Shown here piece by piece: positions 1-7,803 of a stretch of 18,153 nucleotides of DNA. Below the pieces are notes generated by a model. That model saw only the letters and a program-made list of their open reading frames with translations, had not been told where the DNA came from and searched no databases. Position 1 is the first letter of the stretch. Each line of letters begins with the position of its first letter. A program made the translations under genes and the position numbers. The DNA comes from Ruminococcaceae bacterium UBA7067. GTDB lineage: Bacteria > Bacillota > Clostridia > Oscillospirales > Acutalibacteraceae. The stretch lies in assembly GCA_002493755.1 (NCBI GenBank), contig DKZT01000029.1:1-18153 (forward strand). The letters are read 5' to 3'.

Positions 1-12
1 GTGTTGCGTACC

Positions 13-35
13 ACACAAAATACTTCATTTTGTGT
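13..35. repeat. Perfect 9-bp inverted repeat upstream of the recombinase promoter
   Basis: ACACAAAAT (13-21) and ATTTTGTGT (27-35) are exact reverse complements separated by 5 nt. The element ends 11 bp before the -35 box of the recombinase promoter. It could be an operator or the terminator hairpin of a gene to the left. No long T-run follows on either strand, so a terminator is not favoured. Its role is unknown. Confidence 0.6.
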
Positions 36-46
36 AGTTGTTGTGA

Positions 47-75
47 TTGATTTATCCCTCTCTTTGTGGTATCAT
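47..75 (+). promoter_or_regulatory. Sigma-70-type promoter of the recombinase gene
   Basis: TTGATT (47-52), a 17-bp spacer, then TATCAT (70-75), which match consensus at 4/6 and 5/6. The predicted start of transcription, near 82, lies downstream of the first codon of the longest open frame at position 1. This supports the internal GTG at 97 as the real start codon. Confidence 0.6.
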
Positions 76-96
76 TATTTTGAAAGCGGTGATACT

Positions 97-1074
97 GTGA
101 ACAGCAAATATATATATGAAGCGCCTGAGATTATAAAGGAATTCCTCGGCTATATGCAAAATATCAAGGGCAAATCTCAAAAAACAGTTGACGAATATTA
201 CCTTGACCTTAGAACCTTTTTCAGATACATAAAAATTCTTAAAGGCATCGAACAGCCTGACGCTGAATTTGAAAAAATCGAAATTTCCGACGTAGATATC
301 GACCTGATTAAATCCGTAACACTTACCGATATTTACTCATTTATGGATTATGCGATTAATGACAGAAAAAACAATGCAAGAACACGCTCAAGAAAAACAT
401 CAAGCATAAAAGCTTTCTTTTCTTATCTTACAAATAAAAAGTGTTTACTTGCAATTAACCCTGCCGAAGAGCTTGAAGTACCGAAAACTAAAAAATCACT
501 CTCAAAGTATCTGACTCTTGAGCAAAGCATTGAGCTTTTAAACAGCGTTGACGGCAGATACAAGGAACGTGACTACTGTATTTTAACAATTTTTCTCAAC
601 TGCGGACTTCGTTTGTCAGAACTTGTAGGACTTAATATAAATGATATAAATCTTACCGAAAAAATAATGACGGTAACAGGCAAGGGTAATAAACAACGGA
701 TTGTTTATTTGAATGACTCCTGCGTTATTGCGCTAAAGAACTATTTAGCTGTCCGCTCTGTTGATAACAAAGAAAAAAACGCGCTGTTTATCAGCAGGCT
801 TAACAAGCGTATCGGCAGACAGGCGGTACAGGATATCGTGTATAAATATCTAAATAAAATCGGACTTGACGGAAACGGCTATTCTGTTCATAAGCTCAGG
901 CATACAGCGGCAACACTGATGTATCAGCACGGAAATGTAGACATAAGGGTATTGCAGGAAATGCTTGGTCACGAAAACCTCGGCACGACTGAAATTTACA
1001 CTCACCTATCGAATGAACAGCTTGAAAAGGCAGCTAATTCAAACCCACTGGCAAAGGTTAAAGCGAAAAAATAA
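97..1074 (+). CDS. Tyrosine recombinase, XerC/XerD-like
   Basis: A site-specific tyrosine recombinase that cuts and rejoins DNA through a 3'-phosphotyrosine intermediate. From the GTG at 97 the protein is 325 aa, a usual length for Xer proteins. The N-terminal SAM-like core-binding domain covers about residues 10-125 and the catalytic domain about 140-315. All catalytic residues are visible: R172 (in CGLRLSELVGL), K196 (GKGNK), H265 and R268 (HKLRHT), H292 (LGHENL) and nucleophile Y301 (TTEIYTHLS). The 32 codons before the GTG overlap the promoter and encode a sequence unlike this family, so they are excluded. The gene stands alone, converging on the minus-strand operon. It could be the housekeeping chromosome-dimer resolvase or a stray mobile-element copy; no partner recombinase or recognisable dif/att site is visible, so I give no gene symbol. 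The family call is secure. Confidence 0.93.
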   Translation: MNSKYIYEAPEIIKEFLGYMQNIKGKSQKTVDEYYLDLRTFFRYIKILKGIEQPDAEFEKIEISDVDIDLIKSVTLTDIYSFMDYAINDRKNNARTRSRKTSSIKAFFSYLTNKKCLLAINPAEELEVPKTKKSLSKYLTLEQSIELLNSVDGRYKERDYCILTIFLNCGLRLSELVGLNINDINLTEKIMTVTGKGNKQRIVYLNDSCVIALKNYLAVRSVDNKEKNALFISRLNKRIGRQAVQDIVYKYLNKIGLDGNGYSVHKLRHTAATLMYQHGNVDIRVLQEMLGHENLGTTEIYTHLSNEQLEKAANSNPLAKVKAKK

Positions 1075-1091
1075 AAAGCCTTGCACAAGGC
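1066..1091 (-). terminator. Rho-independent terminator of the murD operon
   Basis: Read on the minus strand: GCCTT, loop GTGC, AAGGC, then a U-tract TTTTTATTTTTT. The stem is 1078-1082/1087-1091. The U-tract overlaps the last codons of the convergent recombinase. It lies about 65 bp after the stop of the last operon gene. Confidence 0.65.
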
Positions 1092-1155
1092 AAGACTTTA
1101 AAATTTGCTTATACGGCAAGTTTCGTGTAAATCATCGGAGTAAAGCGTATGCCGT

Positions 1156-1680
1156 CTACCGTTTTTCCAAACAGGTTATATGTTCGGTTCGTATATCATC
1201 CGTTAACTCCCAATAAATATCCTTGTTGGTGTGATGATACTTAAAACCGCATTTTTCCTGACAGCGTTTTGATTTTTCATTCCCGTCAAAATAACCGCAC
1301 CAGAGTCTGCTTATTTTTAACTCTACGAAGGCGTAGCGTATCAGTTCGTTTATCGCTTCGGGCATCAAGCACTGTCCCCAATACGGAACGCCGATCCAAT
1401 ATCCGATTTCACCCTCCTTTTCAGGTAAACGGAGATTACTTTTTTCTCCTATCATTAAGCCTATGCTGCCAATCGGCTCGTTTGTTTCTTTAAGTACTAC
1501 TGCATATGTACCCTCTGCGGACAAAACATCGTTGATTATTTGTGCGCTGTCCTCAACACTTTTATGAGGATTCCAACCGGCAATCGGTCCGACACGGTCA
1601 TCGCTAGCGTATTTATATAAGCTTTCTGCGTCCTCTGATTTCCAGGGACGAAGAAGCAACCGTTCTGTTTCTAAGTTCAT
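1156..1680 (-). CDS. GNAT family N-acetyltransferase (RimJ/RimL type)
   Basis: Probable acetyl-CoA-dependent N-acetyltransferase of 174 aa. The start MNLETERLLLRPW is typical of RimJ/RimL-type enzymes. The core strand is EIGYWIGVPYWG (91-102), followed by the acetyl-CoA loop region (100-108) and the motif-B segment NEKSKRCQEKCGF (134-146). The pyrophosphate-loop position usually occupied by glycine (G-x-G-L) is cysteine here (GQCL), a possible effect on cofactor binding. Its ATG overlaps the upstream gene's TGA (ATGA, 4 nt), so translation is probably coupled. It is the last gene of the murD operon. The substrate cannot be read from the sequence; a protein N-terminus, a peptide or an amine are all possible. 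Confidence 0.85.
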   Translation of the reverse strand: MNLETERLLLRPWKSEDAESLYKYASDDRVGPIAGWNPHKSVEDSAQIINDVLSAEGTYAVVLKETNEPIGSIGLMIGEKSNLRLPEKEGEIGYWIGVPYWGQCLMPEAINELIRYAFVELKISRLWCGYFDGNEKSKRCQEKCGFKYHHTNKDIYWELTDDIRTEHITCLEKR

Positions 1681-2954
1681 ATTGTCATTAGTCCTTCCTC
1701 AAGCATAGACTGCGCTGCAAGCATTACGCCTGTTTTTCCCGATGGGAAGTTTATGCCGCCCTGCATCCAGCAGGCATAAGGCTCTCTGAGCGGCGCATCG
1801 GCTGAAAGCTCTATTGATGAGCCGAGTGTAAAGGCTCCTGCCGCCATTATAACCTTGCAGTTGTATCCGGGCATATCCCAAGGCTCAGGCTCAACAAAGG
1901 CATCAATAGGCGCGCCCTTTTGAATGCCCTTGCAGAAAGCAACGAGCGCCTCAGACGATTTAAGCTTAATCACCTGAATGATGTCTCCCCTTTGCTCGTT
2001 GTATCTCGGCGAAACCTCATAGCCTAAAATTTCAAACAACGCTGCGGCAAAGACAGCAGTTTTAAGAGCCTCGCAGCTTGCTATCGGAGCGTTATATGCG
2101 CCCATAAACAGTTCTCTGTTATGTCCGAGCGTTGCGCCTATTTCCTTGCCTGTTGCGGGAGTAGTCAAACGGCAGGCACAAAGCTCTACCAAGTCCTTAC
2201 TGCCTGCTATGTAGCCGCCTGTCGGTGCGATACCGCCGCCCGGATTCTTGATAAGCGAGCCAGCCATAAGGTCAACGCCGCTTGACAAAGGCTGTTTTAT
2301 CTCAACAAATTCTCCGTAGCAGTTATCGAGCATAACTATGCACTCGGGAGCTTTTCTTTTAGCAATAGCCGCAATTTTCTCTATCTCCTCGCAGGTAAGC
2401 GACGGTCTTGTGCTGTAACCTCTGGAACGCTGAATATACACCATTTTGATTGACGGCTCAACTGCTTTTTCTATGGCTTCATAATCGGGTCTTTCGTCTG
2501 CCGTGAGCGGAACCTCGGCATATTCAATTCCAAAATCCTTAAGGTTGCCGTTGCCGTTGCCCTCGCCGTTTATTCCGATAACAGGATGAATTGTGTCATA
2601 CGGCGTTCCTGTTACAGACAGCATTTTATCTCCCGGTCTTAAAACTCCGAACAGCGCAACCTCAAGCGTATGAGTGCCGCTGACAAAATTATATCTGACT
2701 AAAGCGTCCTCTGCATCGAACACAGTTGCATATATCTCGTCAAGTACCTCTCTGCCTCTGTCACCGTAGCCGTAGCCTGTTGAAGCGAGCAGATGGCTCT
2801 CGCTTGTCCTTGCCTTTTGAAAGGCATAGAGCATTTTATTCTGGTTATAGTCCTTTATTTCATCAATCTTGGCAAGCTCGTCCTTGCATAAATCCAAAGC
2901 CTGAACTGATGCATCAATTATTCTTTTATCAAATTCAAAAAATGTGTTTTCCAT
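1677..2954 (-). CDS. Methionine gamma-lyase family / 'aluminium resistance' PLP enzyme (YnbB-like)
   Basis: A fold-type I pyridoxal-phosphate enzyme of 425 aa, matching the family often named aluminium resistance protein or Met_gamma_lyase (B. subtilis YnbB). Visible landmarks: YGYGDRGRE near residue 61, FVSGTHTLE (90-98) at the cofactor phosphate region, MLDNCYGEF (208-216) with D210 in the usual position to contact the PLP ring, and AGSLIKNPGGG (231-241) with K236 as the likely Schiff-base lysine. The length fits the family. It starts 13 bp after the preceding GNAT gene and overlaps the following GNAT gene by 4 nt. The true reaction is uncertain; cleavage of a sulfur amino acid or related substrate is inferred from the fold. 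A run of alternating Gly/Asn (131-137) lies in a surface-loop position. Confidence 0.92.
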   Translation of the reverse strand: MENTFFEFDKRIIDASVQALDLCKDELAKIDEIKDYNQNKMLYAFQKARTSESHLLASTGYGYGDRGREVLDEIYATVFDAEDALVRYNFVSGTHTLEVALFGVLRPGDKMLSVTGTPYDTIHPVIGINGEGNGNGNLKDFGIEYAEVPLTADERPDYEAIEKAVEPSIKMVYIQRSRGYSTRPSLTCEEIEKIAAIAKRKAPECIVMLDNCYGEFVEIKQPLSSGVDLMAGSLIKNPGGGIAPTGGYIAGSKDLVELCACRLTTPATGKEIGATLGHNRELFMGAYNAPIASCEALKTAVFAAALFEILGYEVSPRYNEQRGDIIQVIKLKSSEALVAFCKGIQKGAPIDAFVEPEPWDMPGYNCKVIMAAGAFTLGSSIELSADAPLREPYACWMQGGINFPSGKTGVMLAAQSMLEEGLMTI

Positions 2955-2967
2955 TTTAACCTCTTAA

Positions 2968-3708
2968 TTAATAAAATCTAATTTCCTGCCACACACCCGA
3001 CACGTTAAAGCCGAGCGGATAATAAAAATCAAGCAGACTGTCATCCTCGGTCTGAAGATATATTCCGTCAATTCTACAATCTTGCAGATGTCTTAACAAA
3101 GCACTGACCGCCTGCGTTGCATAGCCCTTTCCCCTGCTGTTGTTATCTGTGCAGACGGCTGATATTACAGCTCCGTCATTACAAACGAAAGGAGCGACTG
3201 CACAGGAAACCGGTTTGCCGTCTTTATCATATACAATGCTTGCACAAGCACAGCCGTGGCGAACTCTGTGAGATATATCAACATAAAATTCATCAAATGA
3301 AGCTTGTGCAGCCATACCTTCAAAATTGTTATTCAAAAGCGGATATATATCGCGCAAATTGCTGTTGATTACTACTGTATTATCATTATTGAGGGCGGCA
3401 TTTTTACCGATATACTTCAGAATTTTCCCTTGAACAGCATTGTGAAATGTATGTTTAAGTTCTCCGCTGCAAAGAAGAGTATCAGCGCCGACCATACGGC
3501 AAAAGCTGTAAAGAAGCTGATTGTCGGGCAAGGCTTCGCCGTCAATTATCAAAGTGTTTCCGCTTTGCGCCATAAGGCAGCTTGAGTCAGTATCAATATA
3601 AAAGCTGCATATACCCGTGTCTGCGTAAGCATTATGTAACGCCTTAATCCTAATTCCAAAGGGATTTAAGGCGTTTATTTTGTCGTTATTGCAAATTGAC
3701 CTTATCAT
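2968..3708 (-). CDS. GNAT family N-acetyltransferase, two-domain form
   Basis: A 246-aa protein whose C-terminal half is a GNAT fold. The acetyl-CoA motif is SRGKGYATQA (191-200), and the C-terminal strand FYYPLGF (228-234) is the usual alkyl-binding end of the fold. The N-terminal 120 residues lack motifs I recognise and probably form a degenerate second GNAT-like or substrate-binding domain, as in other about 250-aa GNAT proteins. The start codon overlaps the stop of the upstream M42 peptidase by one base (TAATG), so it is probably translated by coupling. Its place between peptidases and a PLP enzyme suggests an amino-acid or peptide substrate, but that is inference only. Confidence 0.83.
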   Translation of the reverse strand: MIRSICNNDKINALNPFGIRIKALHNAYADTGICSFYIDTDSSCLMAQSGNTLIIDGEALPDNQLLYSFCRMVGADTLLCSGELKHTFHNAVQGKILKYIGKNAALNNDNTVVINSNLRDIYPLLNNNFEGMAAQASFDEFYVDISHRVRHGCACASIVYDKDGKPVSCAVAPFVCNDGAVISAVCTDNNSRGKGYATQAVSALLRHLQDCRIDGIYLQTEDDSLLDFYYPLGFNVSGVWQEIRFY

Positions 3709-4733
3709 TACAGAACAGCCAGCTTCATCGCTGTTTCCTTTACAAGCTCAAGCGAGCTTTCCAAGTCATCGGCTGAGATTAACCCTGTCTGGGAGTGTAT
3801 ATATCTGCAAGGCAGAGAAACAGCAATAGTGCGCACGCCTGAGCGTGAAGTGTGTATCGCGCCTGCATCATTGCCGCCAGCAACAGCTCTTTTAAGCTGA
3901 ACCTTTATATTTTTCTCTTCTGCTGTTTTAAGCGCAAGTGCAAGGCATTCCTTGTCGTAAATTGTGCTTCTGTCCATAAATGACAGCACTGCACCATCAC
4001 CGACACAGCAGACATTATTTGTTTCGTCACATCCCGGTATATCCGAGGCTGTTGTCGCTTCAACGACAATCGCAAAATCCGGGTCGAGTGTGTACGCCGC
4101 AGCCTTTGCCCCTCTCAAGCCGACCTCCTCCTGAACCACAAATGAGCAGGTAAGGTCACATTCAAGCTCCTCACGGAGGATTTCTGTAAGAATAAAGCAT
4201 CCTGCACGGTCATCAAGTGCTTTTGCCATTATAATGCCGTTGTCATCACAATAATTCGGAAGAAAAGACACGCTGTCACCAAGAGAAACATATTTTAATG
4301 CCTCTTCCCTGCTGTCTGCGCCTATATCAACTACCATTTTATCAATGGGAATAACGGACTCTTTCTCGTCAGGCTTTAATAAATGAACGGGCTTTACTGA
4401 TATAACGCCGTTTATGCTGTTGCTGCCGACAACAACGCTTTTACCGTAGAGAACCTTTCGGTCAACTCCTCCTACTGTTTCAAGCCTGAGCGTTCCGTCG
4501 CTGTTTATGTCTGTAACGATAAAGCCTACTTCGTCCATATGAGCGGAAAGGAGCACCTTGTTTTTCGCTCTTTTCCTGCCCTTTTTGGTAACAAGCAGAT
4601 TGCCCATTCCGTCAATTTTTATTTCTACATTAGAATCTCTTAATCTTTTTTGTATAAGCTCGCTTACCTTTTTTTCATCGCCTGAAATTCCGTTTGCAAG
4701 GCAAAGCTTTTTAAGAAAGGATAAATTCAGCAT
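3708..4733 (-). CDS. M42 family metallo-aminopeptidase (copy 2 of the operon)
   Basis: A cytoplasmic dinuclear-zinc aminopeptidase of the M42 (glutamyl aminopeptidase / tetrahedral aminopeptidase) family, 341 aa. The ligand set is complete: H65 and D67 in SAHMDEVGF, bridging D174 in KALDDRAG, catalytic base E202 with E203 in QEEVGLRGA, E225 at the position that is often Asp, and H313 in YIHSQTG. The beta-barrel dimerisation domain is inserted at about 75-165. The start ATG at 4733 lies within the upstream peptidase gene (7-nt overlap) and has an AGGAG about 9 nt ahead. With its neighbour it forms a tandem paralogous pair; the two could form separate or mixed oligomers. Family members usually make large tetrahedral complexes that trim short peptides. 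Confidence 0.94.
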   Translation of the reverse strand: MLNLSFLKKLCLANGISGDEKKVSELIQKRLRDSNVEIKIDGMGNLLVTKKGRKRAKNKVLLSAHMDEVGFIVTDINSDGTLRLETVGGVDRKVLYGKSVVVGSNSINGVISVKPVHLLKPDEKESVIPIDKMVVDIGADSREEALKYVSLGDSVSFLPNYCDDNGIIMAKALDDRAGCFILTEILREELECDLTCSFVVQEEVGLRGAKAAAYTLDPDFAIVVEATTASDIPGCDETNNVCCVGDGAVLSFMDRSTIYDKECLALALKTAEEKNIKVQLKRAVAGGNDAGAIHTSRSGVRTIAVSLPCRYIHSQTGLISADDLESSLELVKETAMKLAVL

Positions 4734-5746
4734 ACAGCAATGCTCCTTTCCAGAATATATTCAGCCAAAAGCTCTCCTGTGGCGGCTACATCGTTAAGAG
4801 AAACAATCTCGGCTCCCGTGTGCATACTGCGAAGCGGTATAGAAACAAGACCTGTCCTTATTCCGCCCCTTGTTGATGAAATAACATCTGCATTAGTTCC
4901 TGTTGCGCCGCCCATAACCTCGCACTGATACTTCAGCTTTTTAACCTTAGCGGCTGTAATAAGCTTATCGGAAATTTCCTTATCAAGCACAGGGGCAATT
5001 CCGATCATCGGTCCTTCGTCTATATTTCCGCTTTTTTCGGACGGCACACCGCTTTGTTTTGCGAAGCTGACGTCAACGGCGATTGCTTCACTCGGATAAT
5101 ATCCGAATGCCGCAGTCTTAGCGCCGAGCATATTTACTTCTTCTCTTGTTGAAAGCGTTATAATAACCTTGCAGTTCAAATCCTGCTTTTTTAGAAGATC
5201 GCCGCAATACATAACAGCAGCAACTCCCGCTCTGTTATCAAGTGCTTTTGATGTTATGCGGTTATTATGCAGCTGCTTCGGATGAATATCAAATACTATT
5301 CTGTCGCCGAGTGAAACCATATCTTTAAGTTTGTCGCCGCTTATTCCCGTATCAAACCAAAGATTGTCGGCAGACACAGCCTTTTCCTCATTCCCCGAGG
5401 ACAAATGTGGCGGAGTAGAACAGCAGATACACGGTATCGGCTGCTTGGACAGAATAATAAACCTTTCCGCCTGCAATACACGCCTGTCAATGCCTCCGCA
5501 GGGCGATGCCTTGACAAAGCCGTTTTCATCAATATGAGTAATAATAAGACCGATTTGGTCAATGTGTGCGTCAAGCATTATGGAATACTTGGCGTCAGTC
5601 TTTCCGAACTGAGCAATAAGATTGCCGTTAACATCTGTACTGACGTCTGCGTACGTACCCATAATAAGCTTTGCAATATCAGTAACAGAGCCTTCCTCTC
5701 CGCTTACTCCGTGTGCGGAGCAAAGGTTGAAAAGTAAATTTTTCAT
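4727..5746 (-). CDS. M42 family metallo-aminopeptidase (copy 1 of the operon)
   Basis: A second M42 peptidase, 339 aa, clearly paralogous to the downstream copy but strongly diverged. The ligands are conserved: H61 and D63 in DAHIDQIG, D170 in KALDNRAG, E202 and E203 in REEVNMLGA, D225 in AVDVSFAK, and H309 in SMHTGAE. It keeps the more usual Asp at 225 where the other copy has Glu. The barrel region near 100-120 contains a cysteine cluster (CICCS, 106-110), unusual for the family and possibly a metal or redox feature or chance. It follows murD by 17 bp and overlaps the next gene by 7 nt. The expected role is cytoplasmic peptide turnover; substrate preference (acidic or hydrophobic) cannot be told. 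Confidence 0.94.
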   Translation of the reverse strand: MKNLLFNLCSAHGVSGEEGSVTDIAKLIMGTYADVSTDVNGNLIAQFGKTDAKYSIMLDAHIDQIGLIITHIDENGFVKASPCGGIDRRVLQAERFIILSKQPIPCICCSTPPHLSSGNEEKAVSADNLWFDTGISGDKLKDMVSLGDRIVFDIHPKQLHNNRITSKALDNRAGVAAVMYCGDLLKKQDLNCKVIITLSTREEVNMLGAKTAAFGYYPSEAIAVDVSFAKQSGVPSEKSGNIDEGPMIGIAPVLDKEISDKLITAAKVKKLKYQCEVMGGATGTNADVISSTRGGIRTGLVSIPLRSMHTGAEIVSLNDVAATGELLAEYILERSIAVC

Positions 5747-5763
5747 TTATATCATTCTTTCAA

Positions 5764-7155
5764 TCAAAGATTATTAACGATAGATTTGAAGTGTTTTCCT
5801 CTTTCATCAAAGTTTTTATACAAATCAAAGCTTGCGCTGGCAGGCGACATTGAAACAATATCTCCGCACTCGGCATTTTCTCTGGCGGCTTTTACGGCTT
5901 CCTCCATATTTGCAACCCTGATGATTTTTATCGCGTCGGCATTGTAGTTTTCTGCATCTTTTACCGCCTGTTCAATCTTAGTTGCGGTTGCTCCCATTAA
6001 AATAAGGGCTTTAACCTTATCGTTGATAACGGGACCGAGCGGAGCATACGGTATTTTTTTGTCATAGCCGCCGGCTATAAGTATTATCTTAAAGTCGTAA
6101 AGAGATAAGGTGCCGAGAGCAGTTCTTGTAGGACTTGACGCTATCGAGTCGTTATAATATTTTACTCCGTCAAGCTCACGCACAAACTCAGCTCTGTGCT
6201 CCACGCCGCCGAATGTTTTTGCAACTTCAATTATATTCTCTATGCTGACAAGTCCCCACACCGCCGAAATAGCCGCAAGGTAGTTTTCGACATTATGAAG
6301 TCCGGGAATTTTTATATCACTTGAATTCATAACAGCAGTAGTTTTTCCGTTTTCAGCAAAAATTATTCTGCCGTTTTCATCGCAGTAAGCTCCGTTTTCA
6401 ACCGATGATTTCCTTGAAAACTTCAATACTCTTCCCCTGCAATCGCTCTCAAAGCTGTTTGAAATTTCGTTGTCAAGATTTAAAACAGCCTTTCCGAATG
6501 CGCTCTGATGAAGCACAATATTCTTTTTCGAGTCTATGTACTCCTGCATATCCTTGTGTATATCAAGATGATTCGGTGCAAGGTTGGTAACAACGGCAAT
6601 ATCGGGACTTTCTCTCATTGAAATAAGCTGAAAGCTTGAAAGCTCTACAACAGCTATATCGTCTTTTGTGATGTTCTCAATCTGCGGAAGAAGCGGTGTT
6701 CCTATATTGCCGCCGAGAAACACATTTTTACCCTCTTTTTTAAGGAATTCCGAAATAATGGTAGTGGTCGTTGTCTTGCCGTCACTGCCTGTTACGGCTA
6801 TAATCTTACACGGGCAAAGCTCAAAGAAAAGCTCCATTTCCGAGGTAACAACAACACCGCGTTTTTTGAATGTCTCCAGCTCGTTCATATAAAATCTCAT
6901 ACCCGGAGTTCTGAAGAGGATATCAATATCGTCAAGAGCCAGATAATTTTCTCCGAGCGACAGCTTCGCACCTGCCTCTTTTGCAAGCTGAGCGTTCTCG
7001 CCCAGAGCTACTTCGTCTCTTTTATCGCAGGCTATAACCTCTGCCCCATATTTTTTAAACAGCTTTATCAAATGCAGGTTGCTGGTACCTATACCGCAAA
7101 GAGCGATTTTTTTACCCTCAAAGGTCTTTAAAAAATCAACAGCGTTATGATTCAT
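5764..7155 (-). CDS. murD: UDP-N-acetylmuramoyl-L-alanine--D-glutamate ligase
   Basis: MurD adds D-glutamate to UDP-MurNAc-L-Ala in the cytoplasm, with ATP, during peptidoglycan precursor synthesis. The length is 463 aa, normal for MurD. The N-terminal Rossmann-like UDP-binding domain has ALCGIGTSN (18-26); the ATP P-loop is VTGSDGKTTTT (121-131); ELSSFQL (171-177) and NLAPNHLDIH (191-200) are typical Mur-ligase central-domain motifs; and ENYLAAISA plus GGVEHRAEF start the C-terminal domain. The start has an AGAGG ribosome binding site about 11 nt ahead and a strong promoter. It is the first gene of a six-gene operon and is not in a dcw cluster with mraY or murG, as it would be in many bacteria. 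Confidence 0.96.
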   Translation of the reverse strand: MNHNAVDFLKTFEGKKIALCGIGTSNLHLIKLFKKYGAEVIACDKRDEVALGENAQLAKEAGAKLSLGENYLALDDIDILFRTPGMRFYMNELETFKKRGVVVTSEMELFFELCPCKIIAVTGSDGKTTTTTIISEFLKKEGKNVFLGGNIGTPLLPQIENITKDDIAVVELSSFQLISMRESPDIAVVTNLAPNHLDIHKDMQEYIDSKKNIVLHQSAFGKAVLNLDNEISNSFESDCRGRVLKFSRKSSVENGAYCDENGRIIFAENGKTTAVMNSSDIKIPGLHNVENYLAAISAVWGLVSIENIIEVAKTFGGVEHRAEFVRELDGVKYYNDSIASSPTRTALGTLSLYDFKIILIAGGYDKKIPYAPLGPVINDKVKALILMGATATKIEQAVKDAENYNADAIKIIRVANMEEAVKAARENAECGDIVSMSPASASFDLYKNFDERGKHFKSIVNNL

Positions 7156-7192
7156 AGTAAATTCTACCTCTCTTAGTCGTTATCTGCACATA

Positions 7193-7221
7193 ATTATACG
7201 ATTTTTGTAATAAAATATCAA
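7193..7221 (-). promoter_or_regulatory. Promoter of the murD-led operon
   Basis: On the minus strand: TTGATA (7216-7221), 17-bp spacer, TATAAT (7193-7198). The match is 5/6 and 6/6. The -10 ends 37 nt ahead of the murD start codon. Confidence 0.75.
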
Positions 7222-7275
7222 CCTGTAAATCAAAAAATAGTAATCGGAATACCGTTTAGCTCTTATGAACACCAC

Positions 7276-7304
7276 TTGAAAAAGTCGTCATTTTTTTGTA
7301 TAAT
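7276..7304 (+). promoter_or_regulatory. Promoter ahead of the response-regulator remnant
   Basis: TTGAAA (7276-7281), 17-bp spacer, TATAAT (7299-7304). It is a near-perfect promoter that now reads into a broken gene; it points away from the murD promoter about 55 bp to its left. Confidence 0.6.
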
Positions 7305-7352
7305 GAAATTAATTTTCTTGAATATGAATCTTTTGGCGGTGAAGCTGTAAGC

Positions 7353-7598
7353 GCGTACAGGCTGGCTATTTGTGAGGATGACGCATTAATTCTAACGGAA
7401 CTGAAATCTATATGCAGTGATATTTTAACAGGGGACGGTATTGAAAATGAAATCACCGTTTTTCACTCTGCAAAGGCTTTGCATTCGTTCCTTTTGTCGC
7501 AAAGCAATCCGTTTGATATGCTGGTTCTGGATTTTCAGATGAAAGAGCGTAACAAGCGTTACGGGTGTATTTGTCGGCGGCGAGTAAGACTAATTTGA
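7353..7598 (+). pseudogene. Truncated response-regulator receiver domain (AgrA/LytR-like)
   Basis: The frame encodes YRLAICEDDALILTELK and then LVLDFQM, which match the first three strands of a response-regulator receiver domain: the acidic pair (EDD) and the phospho-acceptor Asp (D in LVLDFQM, codon at 7530). After LVLDFQM the homology stops abruptly; only about 20 unrelated residues follow before the stop. The rest of the receiver and any DNA-binding domain are gone. There is no ATG/GTG/TTG at the expected position just before YRLAICEDD; the only upstream in-frame start codon (TTG 7296) lies inside the promoter. So both ends are damaged. The start YRLAICEDD resembles LytTR-family regulators, but the effector domain is missing. 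No histidine kinase remains nearby. Confidence 0.7.
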
Positions 7599-7675
7599 TT
7601 AAGTTGTGATAACTCACACAGATGCCGCTGATATTCAGCAGTAATCTGAAAAAAGGCACAGAGCATTAAAATTAC

Positions 7676-7718
7676 AAAAGGTTACGGGAAGACAATTACA
7701 CGTTCCCGTAACCTTTTT
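7676..7718. terminator. Strong bidirectional Rho-independent terminator
   Basis: A perfect 15-bp stem, AAAAGGTTACGGGAA (7676-7690) with its complement at 7703-7717, and a 12-nt loop; T-runs lie at both edges. It can stop the plus-strand response-regulator remnant and the minus-strand YyaL-like gene, which converge here. The rest of the gap (about 7600-7675 and 7719-7803) holds nothing else I recognise. Confidence 0.85.
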
Positions 7719-7803
7719 ATATATTATTACTCTCAAGCTTACTTTTTGCAACACAAATATAAAACAACAGCTGTCAGCTGCAAGGTATGCCTTATCTGAT
7801 TAA

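Noticed and set aside
1..96. N-terminal extension of the recombinase (32 residues starting at position 1)
   Set aside because: It overlaps a good promoter and an inverted repeat, and the sequence does not resemble Xer N-termini; the GTG at 97 fits better.
7600..7675. Surviving C-terminal part of the response regulator
   Set aside because: I read all three plus frames; none continues receiver or LytTR-like sequence, only short stop-broken stretches.
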